This document shows positions 1-8,626 of a stretch of DNA of 37,505 bases, piece after piece (the stretch's first letter is position 1; every line of letters starts with the position of its first letter). A program made the translations under genes and the position numbers. Source of the DNA: Jiella soli. GTDB lineage: Bacteria; Pseudomonadota; Alphaproteobacteria; Rhizobiales; Rhizobiaceae. The notes beneath the pieces were generated by a model. It saw nothing but the letters and a program-made list of their open reading frames with translations. It was not told the origin of the DNA and searched no databases. The stretch is taken from positions 157,714 through 195,218 of the forward strand of contig NZ_JAJAVB010000014.1 in NCBI RefSeq assembly GCF_020615385.1, given 5' to 3'.

Positions 1-10
1 CGCCAATCCA

Positions 11-2182
11 TCAGCCGGCCGCGGCAGCCTTCTTTTCCAAACGGCGCCGATGCAGGACCGGCTCAGTGTATCCCGATGGTTGCACGCGGCCCTCGAAGAC
101 CAGATCGCAGGCGGCCTTGAAGGCGATCGACTCCTCGAAGTGACCAGCCATGGGCTGGTAGTTCGCGTCGCCCGCATTCTGCTGGTCGACCTTCGCCGCC
201 ATTTCCTTCATCGCCTCCATGACCTCGTCCTTGGAGACCACGCCGTGGTGCAGCCAGTTCGCGATGTGCTGCGAGGAGATGCGGCAGGTGGCACGGTCTT
301 CCATCAGGCCGACATCGTTGATGTCCGGCACGGTGGAGCAGCCGATGCCCTGGTCGATCCAGCGCACGACATAGCCGAGAATGCCCTGCGCGTTGTTGCG
401 CAGTTCGGCCTTCACCTGCTCCTCCGGCCAGTTGGCGCGGTTGGCGAGCGGGATGGTCAGGATGTCGGAGAGGATCGCCCGCCGCCCGCCCGCGGCGATG
501 GCGTCCTGCCAGGCGAGGACGTCGACCTTGTGATAATGGGTGGCGTGCAGGGTCGCGGCAGTCGGGCTCGGCACCCAGGCGCAATTGGCGCCGGCCTGGG
601 GATGGCCGACCTTCTGGGCCAGCATGTCGTGCATCTTTGCCGGTGCCGCCCACATGCCCTTGCCGATCTGCGCCTTGCCGCGGAAGCCGCAGGCAAGGCC
701 GACATCGACATTCCAGTCCTCATAGGCCTTGATCCAGGTGCGGTCCTTCATCGAGGTCTTGCGCACCATGGGGCCGGCTTCCATCGAGGTGTGGATCTCG
801 TCGCCGGTGCGGTCGAGGAAGCCGGTATTGATGAAGAACACGCGGTGCCTCGCCGCGCGGATGCATTCCTTGAGGTTCACCGTCGTGCGGCGCTCCTCGT
901 CCATGATCCCCATCTTCAGCGTATAGCGGTCGAGACCGAGGGCATCCTCGACGCGCCCGAAGATCTCATCGGAGAAGGCGACCTCGTCCGGCCCGTGCAT
1001 CTTCGGCTTGACGATGTAGATCGAGCGGGCGCGCGAATTGCGGGCGCCGCCGGTCTTCTTCAGGTCGTGGATCGCGATCATCGCCGTGATCATGGCGTCC
1101 ATGACGCCCTCGGGCGCCTCCGACCCGTCCTTCAGGCGGATCGCCGGATTGGTCATCAGGTGGCCGACATTGCGGATGAGCAGCAGCGAGCGGCCCGGCA
1201 GCGAGAAGGCTGCGCCGCCGGCCGCCCGATAATCGCGGTCCGGATTGAGCCGGCGGGTGATGGTCTCGCCGCCCTTCTCGAACGTGTCCTTGAGATCGCC
1301 CTTCATCAGGCCGAGCCAGTTGCGGTAGACGGCCGTCTTGTCCTCGGCATCGACCGCGGCGATCGAATCCTCGCAGTCGCAGATCGTCGTGACCGCCGAT
1401 TCCATCAGCATGTCGGCGACATGGGCGCGGTCGTTCTTGCCGATCCGGTTCTCGGCATCGATCACGACTTCCAGATGCAGCCCGTTGTGCTTGAACAGCA
1501 CCGCCGTCGGCGCCGCCGGATCGCCGCGATAGCCGGCGAAGGCGGCCGGGTTCTTCAGCCGGGCCTTCTTGCCGCCGGCATATTCGGCGACCAGCGTCCC
1601 GCCGTCGACCGTATAGGCCTCGACGTCGATATGCGAGATCCGGTCGAGCGGCGCGACGCCGTCGAGGAAGCTCTTGGCCCAGGAGACGACGCGGGCGCCG
1701 CGGGCGCGGTCATAGCCCTTGCCTTCGGGCAGGTCGCCCATGGCGTCGGTGCCGTAGAGCGCGTCGTAGAGCGAGCCCCAGCGGGCATTCGCCGCGTTCA
1801 GCGTGTAGCGCGCGTTCATCAGGGGCACGACGAGCTGCGGCCCCGGCACCAGCGCGATCTCCGGATCGACATTCGCCGTCTCGATGGAGAAGTCCGGCCC
1901 CTCGGGGACGAGGTAGCCGATCTCCTTGAGGAAGGCCTGGTATTCGCCCATGTCGATCAGCTTGCCGCGGCGGGCGCGGTGCCAGTCGTCGATGGAAGAC
2001 TGCAACCTCTCGCGGACCTCCAGGAGCCCGCGGTTCTTCGGCGCGAGGCCGTTCAGAATGTCCGAGAAGCTCCGCCAGAAGTCCTTTTCCGACACGCCGG
2101 TGCCGGGAAGCGCCTCCTCGTCGATGAATGTCTTGAGAACCGGCGCGACTTTCAGGTCATGGACTTCGATCATTTCGGACAT
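11..2182 (-). CDS. glcB: malate synthase G
   Basis: Condenses glyoxylate with acetyl-CoA to malate in the cytoplasm, the second step of the glyoxylate shunt and of glycolate use. The 723-residue product has the length of the monomeric G isoform, not the ~530-residue A isoform. Recognisable family blocks include [15 protein letters not shown] in the first half and [20 protein letters not shown] followed by [15 protein letters not shown] in the second half. I start at MSEMIEV (ATG at 2180-2182) because GGAGGAA lies just upstream; an in-frame extension to 2239 would add 19 unconserved residues. No glc operon partner or isocitrate lyase is in the window. The stop lies 10 bp from the window edge, so nothing can be said of what follows. 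Very sure. Confidence 0.97.
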   Translation of the reverse strand: MSEMIEVHDLKVAPVLKTFIDEEALPGTGVSEKDFWRSFSDILNGLAPKNRGLLEVRERLQSSIDDWHRARRGKLIDMGEYQAFLKEIGYLVPEGPDFSIETANVDPEIALVPGPQLVVPLMNARYTLNAANARWGSLYDALYGTDAMGDLPEGKGYDRARGARVVSWAKSFLDGVAPLDRISHIDVEAYTVDGGTLVAEYAGGKKARLKNPAAFAGYRGDPAAPTAVLFKHNGLHLEVVIDAENRIGKNDRAHVADMLMESAVTTICDCEDSIAAVDAEDKTAVYRNWLGLMKGDLKDTFEKGGETITRRLNPDRDYRAAGGAAFSLPGRSLLLIRNVGHLMTNPAIRLKDGSEAPEGVMDAMITAMIAIHDLKKTGGARNSRARSIYIVKPKMHGPDEVAFSDEIFGRVEDALGLDRYTLKMGIMDEERRTTVNLKECIRAARHRVFFINTGFLDRTGDEIHTSMEAGPMVRKTSMKDRTWIKAYEDWNVDVGLACGFRGKAQIGKGMWAAPAKMHDMLAQKVGHPQAGANCAWVPSPTAATLHATHYHKVDVLAWQDAIAAGGRRAILSDILTIPLANRANWPEEQVKAELRNNAQGILGYVVRWIDQGIGCSTVPDINDVGLMEDRATCRISSQHIANWLHHGVVSKDEVMEAMKEMAAKVDQQNAGDANYQPMAGHFEESIAFKAACDLVFEGRVQPSGYTEPVLHRRRLEKKAAAAG

Positions 2183-2278
2183 CGGCTTCCTCCAACGGTG
2201 CAATCCGACGGAAATCGGCCATGGGCCAATTGAAGTCAATTCCGCCGCCGCACCAATGCGAAGGTCGCCGGCCCGGCG

Positions 2279-2428
2279 CTACGACGCGGCCGCGGGCGTC
2301 TGGACGATGCCGGCCGGCCCGTCGGTCTCGACCGAGGCGTTGAGGGCCGCGCCGAGATAGAAGCTGCCGATCCCGAGGAGAATGAGCGCGACGGCGACGC
2401 CGGCGACGGGGAGAATGCGGGTTTCCAT
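2279..2428 (-). CDS. small single-span membrane protein, function unknown
   Basis: A 49-residue peptide starting METRILPVAG. Residues about 6-29 form one hydrophobic helix (Val/Ala/Leu/Ile, then GIGSFYLG), followed by a short Asn/Thr/Ala-rich tail. The start is supported by AGGAGG about 8 nt upstream of the ATG at 2426-2428. It lies between glcB (same strand, ~100 bp on) and the divergent TAXI gene. I do not recognise a family. The good ribosome-binding site and clean N-terminal helix argue for a real gene, but its shortness keeps confidence moderate. The frame stays open upstream for 80 codons without conserved features; I take that as chance in high-GC DNA. Confidence 0.55.
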   Translation of the reverse strand: METRILPVAGVAVALILLGIGSFYLGAALNASVETDGPAGIVQTPAAAS

Positions 2429-2667
2429 GGATGAAGCCTCCTGTTTCGCAGAAACTACGGCCATCGGGCCGGCCGGTTCCCGCCATGAGGGCGGCAAGTC
2501 CCTTCCCGGCCAAGGAATTGCCGCCGCGCGACAGGGAACCGCCGGCCGCCGGGGCTTTCTCCGCCCGCGGGAGGGCATGCGAACCGGCCGAAGGGTTGAG
2601 CTTGCCACCGCCCCTGTTGCAAGCTCTCCTCCTGGGCCGCTTCGGCCCGATCCTCGGGAGGAACACA

Positions 2668-3618
2668 ATGCAGCTCTTCAAACGCCTGGCCGCCCCGGCC
2701 GTGGCGGCGGCGATCGCGCTCTCGCCGTCGGCCGCGTCCGCACAGCAGTTCATCAACGTGCTCACCGGCGGGACGTCCGGCGTCTACTATCCGCTCGGCG
2801 TCGCCCTCGCCAAGATCTACGGCGACAACATCGAGGGCGTGAAGACGCAGGTCCAGTCGACCAAGGCCTCGGTCGAGAACATCAAGCTGATCGCGCAGGG
2901 GCGCGGCGAGATCGGCTTTGCGCTGGGCGACAGCGTCAAGGCGGCCGCCGAAGGCAATGCAGAGGCCGGCTTTCCGCAGAAGGTGGAAAAGCTGAGGGCG
3001 ATCGCCGCGATCTATCCGAACTATGTCCAGATCGTCGCGTCGAAGGATTCCGGCATCACCGATCTCGCCAGCCTCAAGGGCAAGGCGCTGTCGGTCGGCG
3101 CGCCGGCCTCGGGCACCGAGCTCAATGCGCGCGCGATCTTTTCGGCCGCCGGCATGAGCTATGACGATCTCGGCAAGACCGAATACCTGCCCTTCGCCGA
3201 ATCGGTCGAGCTGATCAAGAACCGCCAGCTCGACGCGACGCTGCAGTCGGCCGGGCTCGGCGTCGCCTCGATCCGCGACCTCGCCGCCTCGATCCCGATC
3301 ACCGTCGTCGCCGTCCCCGCCGAAATCGCGGAAAAGCTCGGCGCCCCGTTCCAGGCGGTGGAAATCCCCGCCGGCACCTATGACGGCCAGGCGGAGGCGG
3401 TGCCGACGCTCGCCATCACCAACATCCTGGTGACCTCGTCGGACGTTTCCGACGACCTCGCCTACCAGATGACCAAGCAGCTCTTCGAGCATCTCCCAGA
3501 CCTCGTCGCCGCCCACAACGCCGCCAACGGCATCGACCCGAAGACGGCGGCCAAGAACCTGCCGGTGCCGCTGCATCCCGGCGCCGAGCGCTACTACAAG
3601 GAAGCCGGCCTGCTCTGA
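2668..3618 (+). CDS. TAXI-family TRAP transporter solute-binding protein
   Basis: A 316-residue exported protein: N-terminal Lys/Arg, an Ala-rich hydrophobic core and an AxA-type cleavage site (SAASA before QQFINVLTGG) at about residue 24. The mature part begins with the family's nucleus, strand then GGTSGVYYPLG, and continues with STKASVENIKLI and SVGAPASGTELNAR, as in TAXI-type periplasmic receptors for TRAP transporters. It should bind an organic acid or amino acid in the periplasm and pass it to a fused small/large TRAP permease. No permease gene is in the window, so it is either an orphan or works with a distant one; the substrate cannot be inferred. Start chosen at ATG 2668 with GGGAGGAACACA before it; the longer open frame from 2431 is not needed. 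Followed by a repeat array. Confidence 0.9.
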   Translation: MQLFKRLAAPAVAAAIALSPSAASAQQFINVLTGGTSGVYYPLGVALAKIYGDNIEGVKTQVQSTKASVENIKLIAQGRGEIGFALGDSVKAAAEGNAEAGFPQKVEKLRAIAAIYPNYVQIVASKDSGITDLASLKGKALSVGAPASGTELNARAIFSAAGMSYDDLGKTEYLPFAESVELIKNRQLDATLQSAGLGVASIRDLAASIPITVVAVPAEIAEKLGAPFQAVEIPAGTYDGQAEAVPTLAITNILVTSSDVSDDLAYQMTKQLFEHLPDLVAAHNAANGIDPKTAAKNLPVPLHPGAERYYKEAGLL

Positions 3619-4583
3619 CGCACCGGACTTCGACCGCCGCAGGCCGAACCCTCGGCACGCGCCCCAAGCGGCGCCCCCTCCCCAGCCGATCTCCCCCCAT
3701 GCGTGGGGGGGGGGCCGCAGGGCGGGCGAGACAAGTGGCTCGCCCCGGCCCGGCAGGGCAGAGGGGGGCGCCTCGGCACCGCCCTCTCCGGCCGTTTCAG
3801 TGCGGCCGACGAAGCCGAACCAGCCACCTCGCCATCAGATACAGGCGGATGATGAAAAGCGGCGCGACCGCCAAGGCCGCCTCGCACCCAATCCACCCGT
3901 CGGGACTGCGCCAGCGCGTCCCCAAGCCGATGTCGGCGGCACACGCCCCCCTCTGGGCTGCCGCCCATCTCCCCCACCAGGGGGGAGATCATCCCCGCGC
4001 CTGCCCTCGCGCCCTGTTCCCCCGTCCGATCCCGCGCCAACCGCAACCGATCCCCTCGGCCCTCGCCCCAGCCGATCTCCCCCCTTGCGGGGGGTCCGCA
4101 GGACGGGCGAGACGCGTGGCTCGCCCCGGCCCGGCAGGGCAGAGGGGGGCGCCCCGGCACCGCCCCTCTCCGCCGTTTCAATGCGCCCAACGGAGCCGAA
4201 CCAGCCGCTTCGCTATCAAGTGCAGGCGGGTGATGGAGGCGACACGACCGCCAAGGCGGCCTTCCACCCAATCCACCCGTCGAGGCTGCGCCAGCGCGTC
4301 CCCAAGCCGACGTCGGCGGCACACGCCCCCCTCTGGGCTGCCGCCCATCTCCCCCACCAGGGGGGAGATCATCCCCGCGCCAACCTCGCGCCCTCTTCCC
4401 CCCTCCGATCCCGCACCAACCGCAACCGATTCCCGCGGCCCCGCCACAGCCGATCTCCCCCCTTGCGGGGGGCCCGCAGGGCGGGCGAGACGCGTGGCTC
4501 GCCCCGGTCCGGCAGGACAGAGGGGGGCGCCCCGGCACCGCCATCTCCACGGGGTCAATGCCGCCGCCTGACCTTTCGCAACC
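3619..4583. other. gene-free stretch filled by tandem repeats
   Basis: No convincing gene lies between the TAXI gene and the restriction-modification locus. Long open frames on both strands here are artefacts of a GC-rich repeat: their translations are Pro/Arg/Ala-rich and repeat with the DNA. Apart from short flanks the interval is the ~380-bp array described separately, with several G- and C-runs able to fold into hairpins. Confidence 0.75.
3684..4555. repeat. tandem direct repeat, ~380-bp unit, about 2.3 copies
   Basis: The unit begins AGCCGATCTCCCCCC at 3684, 4070 and 4448, giving periods of 386 and 378 bp. The first two units are full and clearly homologous throughout; the third stops after ~108 bp. 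Shared blocks include GGGCGAGAC...TGGCTCGCCCCGG, CACCCAATCCACCCGTCG and CCCCCTCTGGGCTGCCGCCC. Each full unit carries the self-complementary ATCTCCCCC-ACCAG-GGGGGAGAT (near 3968 and 4348), and units 2 and 3 start with a CCCCCC-TTGC-GGGGGG hairpin. The units differ by scattered substitutions and small indels, so the duplication is not brand new. It resembles mosaic palindromic intergenic elements known in Rhizobiales (RIME-like), but I cannot confirm the family. Confidence 0.85.
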
Positions 4584-5137
4584 TCACGCTGCCCGGCGAG
4601 CCGCAAAGCGGCCGTCCGGGAGGGCTGTGACGTGGCCGTAACGGGCGAGCATGGCCAATGCTTCGGCGACGCGCGGCTCGATCCGCTTGCCGCCTCGCTT
4701 GAACGCGCGCGCGATCTCGGCGGCGGCCATCGGCCGGCCGCTCGCGATGAGGATGCCCTCGACGGAGAGCGGCTGCTCGGTACGGTCGGTTGGGAAGGCC
4801 GGCTTGCCCGCGTCGATCGCCACCACCGTCTCCGGCAGCGCCAGTTCGCCGGACTTCGCCGCCTTGCCCGTGGCGAAGCGCGGGATCTGGTAGTCCGGCC
4901 GCAGCCAGCGCACGTGTCCCTGTGCCTCCTCTCGCGCCCGCTCGGCGTTGAGCGCCACCAGGCGTTCGAGGATCTCATCGTCGGAAAGGTCCGCCGGCCA
5001 GCCATAGGCCTCGGCGGTCAGGGCATCGATCGTCTCGTGCAACTCCTTCAGGATCAGCACCAGCCCGCGCCGCTTGACGTCCTCGTCCTTCTCGCTGAGC
5101 GCTTCGCCGACCTTCAGCTTTTCCAGGACGTTGTAGA
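4584..5137 (-). pseudogene. C-terminal part of the MmeI-like enzyme, cut off by a frameshift
   Basis: This frame runs without a stop from the G-run at 5138-5143 to a stop at 4584. It reads YNVLEKLKVGEALSEKDED, then VLILKELHETIDALTAEAYG, then ERLVALNAERAREEAQ. This is how the C-terminus of the large class I methyltransferase family normally ends, so it belongs to the upstream gene and not to a separate one. The only candidate start inside is a GTG at 5058-5060 (VLILKEL), which would yield a 158-residue fragment. The main reading frame leaves this frame at six consecutive G (minus strand) and hits TGA at 5114-5116. One missing G (seven would read TGGVYNV) or two extra (four would read TGVYNV) would explain it. 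Either a genuine inactivating or phase-type frameshift or a homopolymer sequencing error. Confidence 0.75.
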
Positions 5138-7990
5138 CCCCCCGGTCAGGGTCAGGTCGCTGTGCTCGGCGAGCACGCGCTTGCGGGTGGCGTCGAGTTC
5201 CTCGCCGACGAGACGGAGTTTTTCGCGCACGGACTCTGATGGGTCGGGGAATGGGAAGGGGTCAAAGCAGCGGGATTTGGAATAGCGAGGGTCGTTGCCA
5301 ACGCCGAGCCAGCCACCCGCGCGTAGAGCCCAGCCTACATGATACGAAGAGCTCAAGATCGAGAGAAAATAAGCGTCTGAAAATGCAAACGCGACTACCA
5401 TGTGGTCGGGCACCACATCGCCCGGCACTAACTGAAAATGTCGATGCTTCGAGGTTTCGGTGGTCGCAATATAACTCTGCAACCCGTTCAAAGCCGGCCG
5501 GAATTCCCGTCGAGGTTCGGCGAAAATCCACCATCTGTCGCGATAGGCGGCTCGGTTGTTTTGTGCCCTGATCGGTTTCACGGCACCGAGAAGATGCTGA
5601 TATAATTTAGGTGCAGCAGATCTAACCTCTGCATCAGACAAATTAAACAGATCGATGACGAACCTGCTGGATTTTCCGGAAATTAGCTCTCGACCGTTCA
5701 TATAGCGACGAACGAAGTGCTCTTCCATGCCAGAGAATTGCTCGGCTTGGGAACGAGACAGTACAAACCCTCTGCCCGCGAGGAGCATTCCATTGTTACT
5801 AAGGCCAATATTCGCGCGTAGCTTTGTTGTTTTTGTAATATCAACCCCGAATGTCAAGTCCTGGTTTATTTTTCCATGAAAATATTTAAAGACTATATTC
5901 GGGGAGTCTGTATCAACTCCCGACTCGTGCTGAATTTCCAGAAGAACTCCCTCCTTGGCTACGGCGGCTACGGTCATTGCGATTCGGACAGATGCCGCAT
6001 CGTGCGTGGCCTTCGTCCACGGATGGTCTCCTACGGCGAAAACAATTGAGGCCTTGGAGTTTCCATTTATCCGTCCTTCAATGACACGACGATTGAAGAG
6101 CTGCGTTATCGAATTCGTCGTCACGAAGCCGAACCGCCTAAGAACAGACTTCCCGGATTGCAAAATCTCCGCCGCTCGATCCCACCAGAACATGACGAAG
6201 TCCGCGGATTCGTTGATGTGCTTGTGGACCTGCCAGAGATTCCGAAGATAATCCTCGCCAAGGGCGCAACGCATCGGCTCACCCTTCCCGATAAAAGGTG
6301 GGTTCCCCACGATAAACTCCGCCTCCGGCCAAATCGGTCGGCGTAGGTTCGGATAGTCCTCCACGCGCTTGCCGTCCCGCTCCTCGACCTTGGGCAGCGG
6401 ATAGCCATCCCATGTCAGCACCGCGTCATAGCCCTCGTGCCGGCCGAAATTGATGTTGCGGAACGCCTTCAGGATCGGCTCGGCGGGGTGGCCGTCCCGC
6501 GTGCGGTAATGCTGCTGGAGATAGCCGATCCAGACCACCAGCTCGGCGATCGCCGCCGCGCGCGGGTTCAGCTCCAGGCCGAGGAACTGGTGCGGGTCCA
6601 CCGTCTCGCGTTCGAGCCCCAGGCTTTCGGTCGCGCCGAGGCGGGCGAGCGTCTCCAGCACCTCGCCCTCCAGCCGCTTGATCAGCTCCAGGCTGACATA
6701 GAGAAAGTTGCCGGTGCCGCAGGCGGGATCGAGCACCCGCGTCGTGCAGAGCTGGTGGTGGAAGCGGCGGACGATCTCGGCGGCTTTCTTCTCCTCGCCG
6801 TCCTCCTTAGCGGCCTCGGCCCGGGTCAGCGCGCGGCGCCAGTCCTCACGCAGCGGCTCCATCACCGTGACGTCGACCAGCCGCTGCACATAGGCGCGCG
6901 GCGTGTAGTGCGCGCCGAGACGCTTGCGCTCCGTCCGGTCCAGCGCCTGTTCCAGCAGCGTGCCGAAGATCGCCGGGTCCACCTCGGTCCAGCGCGCTCT
7001 GGCGGCGGCCAGCAGCTCGCCGATCTCCTCGCGCCCGAGCGGAAAGGCGCGGGCGTCCTTGAAGAGGTTGCCGTTAAAGTGCCTGAGATGCGTGCGGAAG
7101 GCGGAGAAGAAGCGCTTGCCCCGCTCCGGTTCGTCCATCTTCGCCCACAGCTCCTCGACCAGCGGCACGAAGGCCTCGGGGCTCTCTACGCAGTCTGCCA
7201 AAAGCTGCGTGAAGGCGCCCTTCGGCAGGAGGTCGACGTCCTCGGCGAACATGGTGAAGATGCAGCGCATCAGGAAATGCGCGACGTCCTCGGCGGAATG
7301 GCCGGCCTCGAGGGCCTTCGACACTTCCGCAAGGCGCTTGGCGATCTCGCGGGTTACACGGGCGGATTCCCGGGCTGGGTCGAGGCTTTTCGGATCGGTC
7401 CAGATGGTGGCGAGGCGCTGGCGGATCTCCGGATCCCTGAGGTCCTCTAAGTAGATGCGAAAGCCCTTGCGGTCGGGAAACTGGCCGTAGGCCCGGCCGG
7501 TGCCAGAAAAGTCGGCGAAGAGCTCCAAGGCGTTGCCGACGTCGCAGGTGATCAGAAAGGGCGGCGCGGGATGGGAGGCGTCGAGCAGGAAGACATAGGT
7601 CTCCGCCTGCCGCCGCGCGTTCTGCATCATGACGTCCCAGCCCTTCGCCACAGAGCGCCGGCCGAGCGTCTCCGGCTCCTCGGACAGCATCGAGAGCTGG
7701 CCGGGGATGGCGTTCTTCTGTCCCGGCAGCCGCGACTGCTTGGCTTCGAGGATGAAGCAGCCCTTCTTGTAGAGGTCGATGCGCTTGGGCGCCGTCCCAC
7801 CCTCGCTCTCGCGGGGCCTGACGGCGCGCTCAAAGACGTAATCGTTGAAGTCGCGGTCGGCCCCGGCAGGATCGGGGCGCTTCACCCCGATGACGTCGCA
7901 GAGTTCAGCGAGAAACATCTGGTAGTTCGCACGCTCGGCCCCGCCCTCGCGGGCCGTCCAGCGCGTGATGAATGTCTCGACGTCGTTCAT
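5114..7990 (-). CDS. MmeI-like fused restriction endonuclease/DNA methyltransferase (type IIL-like), C-terminus frameshifted
   Basis: A 958-residue product combining cleavage and adenine methylation. Residues 71-84 hold a PD-ExK nuclease motif, D72-x9-E82-A-K84, spaced as I remember for MmeI (D70, E80, K82). A helical segment follows. The SAM-binding motif I LDPACGTGNFL is at ~420-430 and the catalytic NPPF at ~563-566, typical of N6-adenine methyltransferases. The rest is the presumed target-recognition domain. The frame ends early at LTLTGGSTTSWKS because of a frameshift at 5138-5143; the missing ~170 residues are still readable downstream. From about residue 563 to 900 the DNA is clearly poorer in GC than the flanks, suggesting an exchanged recognition domain. 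Start at ATG 7988-7990 (MNDVETF), with a modest GGCAGGG upstream. No separate R or M gene is nearby. DISARM or BREX methylases are alternatives, but no partners are present. Confidence 0.88.
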   Translation of the reverse strand: MNDVETFITRWTAREGGAERANYQMFLAELCDVIGVKRPDPAGADRDFNDYVFERAVRPRESEGGTAPKRIDLYKKGCFILEAKQSRLPGQKNAIPGQLSMLSEEPETLGRRSVAKGWDVMMQNARRQAETYVFLLDASHPAPPFLITCDVGNALELFADFSGTGRAYGQFPDRKGFRIYLEDLRDPEIRQRLATIWTDPKSLDPARESARVTREIAKRLAEVSKALEAGHSAEDVAHFLMRCIFTMFAEDVDLLPKGAFTQLLADCVESPEAFVPLVEELWAKMDEPERGKRFFSAFRTHLRHFNGNLFKDARAFPLGREEIGELLAAARARWTEVDPAIFGTLLEQALDRTERKRLGAHYTPRAYVQRLVDVTVMEPLREDWRRALTRAEAAKEDGEEKKAAEIVRRFHHQLCTTRVLDPACGTGNFLYVSLELIKRLEGEVLETLARLGATESLGLERETVDPHQFLGLELNPRAAAIAELVVWIGYLQQHYRTRDGHPAEPILKAFRNINFGRHEGYDAVLTWDGYPLPKVEERDGKRVEDYPNLRRPIWPEAEFIVGNPPFIGKGEPMRCALGEDYLRNLWQVHKHINESADFVMFWWDRAAEILQSGKSVLRRFGFVTTNSITQLFNRRVIEGRINGNSKASIVFAVGDHPWTKATHDAASVRIAMTVAAVAKEGVLLEIQHESGVDTDSPNIVFKYFHGKINQDLTFGVDITKTTKLRANIGLSNNGMLLAGRGFVLSRSQAEQFSGMEEHFVRRYMNGRELISGKSSRFVIDLFNLSDAEVRSAAPKLYQHLLGAVKPIRAQNNRAAYRDRWWIFAEPRREFRPALNGLQSYIATTETSKHRHFQLVPGDVVPDHMVVAFAFSDAYFLSILSSSYHVGWALRAGGWLGVGNDPRYSKSRCFDPFPFPDPSESVREKLRLVGEELDATRKRVLAEHSDLTLTGGSTTSWKS

Positions 7991-8450
7991 GCCCTGCCGT
8001 CTGTCCCCCGCCATTCCGCCCGCCTTGCGAATCCCCGCTTCGCGCCCAGGTTGGGTCGGCAGAGGACCCCATCTCGGCCATGGAGGCAAGCGAAAGCGGT
8101 GCCCCCTCCTTGCGCGCGCGCCCCTCCCCCCAACCAACTTATCCCCGCCCCCTCACCCCGCCGCCATACTCCCCCAACCGCCGGCCCACGACGGGCACGA
8201 ATGATCACCGGGATCGTTCGCGGGCAGGCGGGCGTGTCCGGGTCGGGGCTCTTCCGGAGGGCCCTGGCGCGGACGGTTTCGAGGCGCCGCCGGACCGTCT
8301 CCTTCGCGGAGGCTGCGGATCGGTCCGCTTGACCGGGGGCACCCGGGAAGAGCCGGCCGCCATCGTCCCTCCCCGCCCGCGGCGCGGCAGCGTCGCGGCG
8401 CCTTGAGAGGCAGCGGGGCGGGGCGATCACCGGAACCGGAAAGACAGCGT

Positions 8451-8511
8451 GCGGGATGCCGAAGGCGGACCGTAGTCATAGCGTTCGGAGGGTCTGCCTC
8501 CGGCATCCCGC
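8451..8511. repeat. long inverted repeat / hairpin
   Basis: The arm GCGGGATGCCGAAGGCGGAC (8451-8470) matches the reverse complement of 8492-8511 at 18 of 20 positions, with a 21-nt loop containing CGTAGTCATAGCG. There is no T-tract on either side, so it is not a standard terminator. It could be a palindromic intergenic repeat or a protein-binding or RNA structure. Confidence 0.65.
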
Positions 8512-8590
8512 CTGCCCGCTCAAGCCGGCAAAGGATGGAAGGCCGATGATGCCGTCCCGCCGCCGGGACCGGCCCGGCATGCAAGCCGTC

Positions 8591-8611
8591 CCTGCCGCTT
8601 CGCAGGGGCGG
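8591..8611 (-). terminator. possible terminator hairpin after the DUF167 gene
   Basis: CCCTGC-CGCTTC-GCAGGG forms a 6-bp stem about 20 bp beyond the DUF167 stop on the minus strand. No T-run follows, so only position and pairing support this call. Confidence 0.3.
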
Positions 8612-8626
8612 GCGTCGTCATGCGCG

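Larger units (their letters stand above)
7991..8626. other. gene-free interval with inverted repeats
   Basis: About 640 bp between the restriction-modification gene and the DUF167 gene. Open frames here lack recognisable protein features and convincing ribosome-binding sites. The half near 8050-8160 is dominated by C-runs; the half from 8280 onward holds inverted repeats, including GGACCG...CGGTCC around a CTCC/GGAG inner stem near 8291-8325 and the long hairpin at 8451-8511. It may be the upstream control region of the restriction gene. I see no promoter I would defend. Confidence 0.55.

Noticed and set aside
50-2233. A 727-codon plus-strand open frame opposite glcB
   Set aside because: It mirrors glcB on the other strand. 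Its translation is rich in Arg/His/Asp/Val with no recognisable motif, as is usual for antisense frames in GC-rich genes.
3684-4555. Repeat array considered as a CRISPR
   Set aside because: Units are ~380 bp and contiguous with no short conserved repeats separated by unique spacers, and there are no cas genes.
3594-4571. Three ~280-320-codon open frames on both strands over the repeat array
   Set aside because: Their translations repeat with the DNA unit (Pro/Arg/Ala/Gly-rich) and lack ribosome-binding sites and known domains. They reflect the repeat's composition.
5114-7990. Methylase considered as part of a BREX or DISARM defence system
   Set aside because: No PglZ, BrxC/L, DrmA/B/C or helicase genes are nearby. 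The N-terminal D-x9-E-x-K nuclease motif fits a stand-alone type IIL enzyme better.
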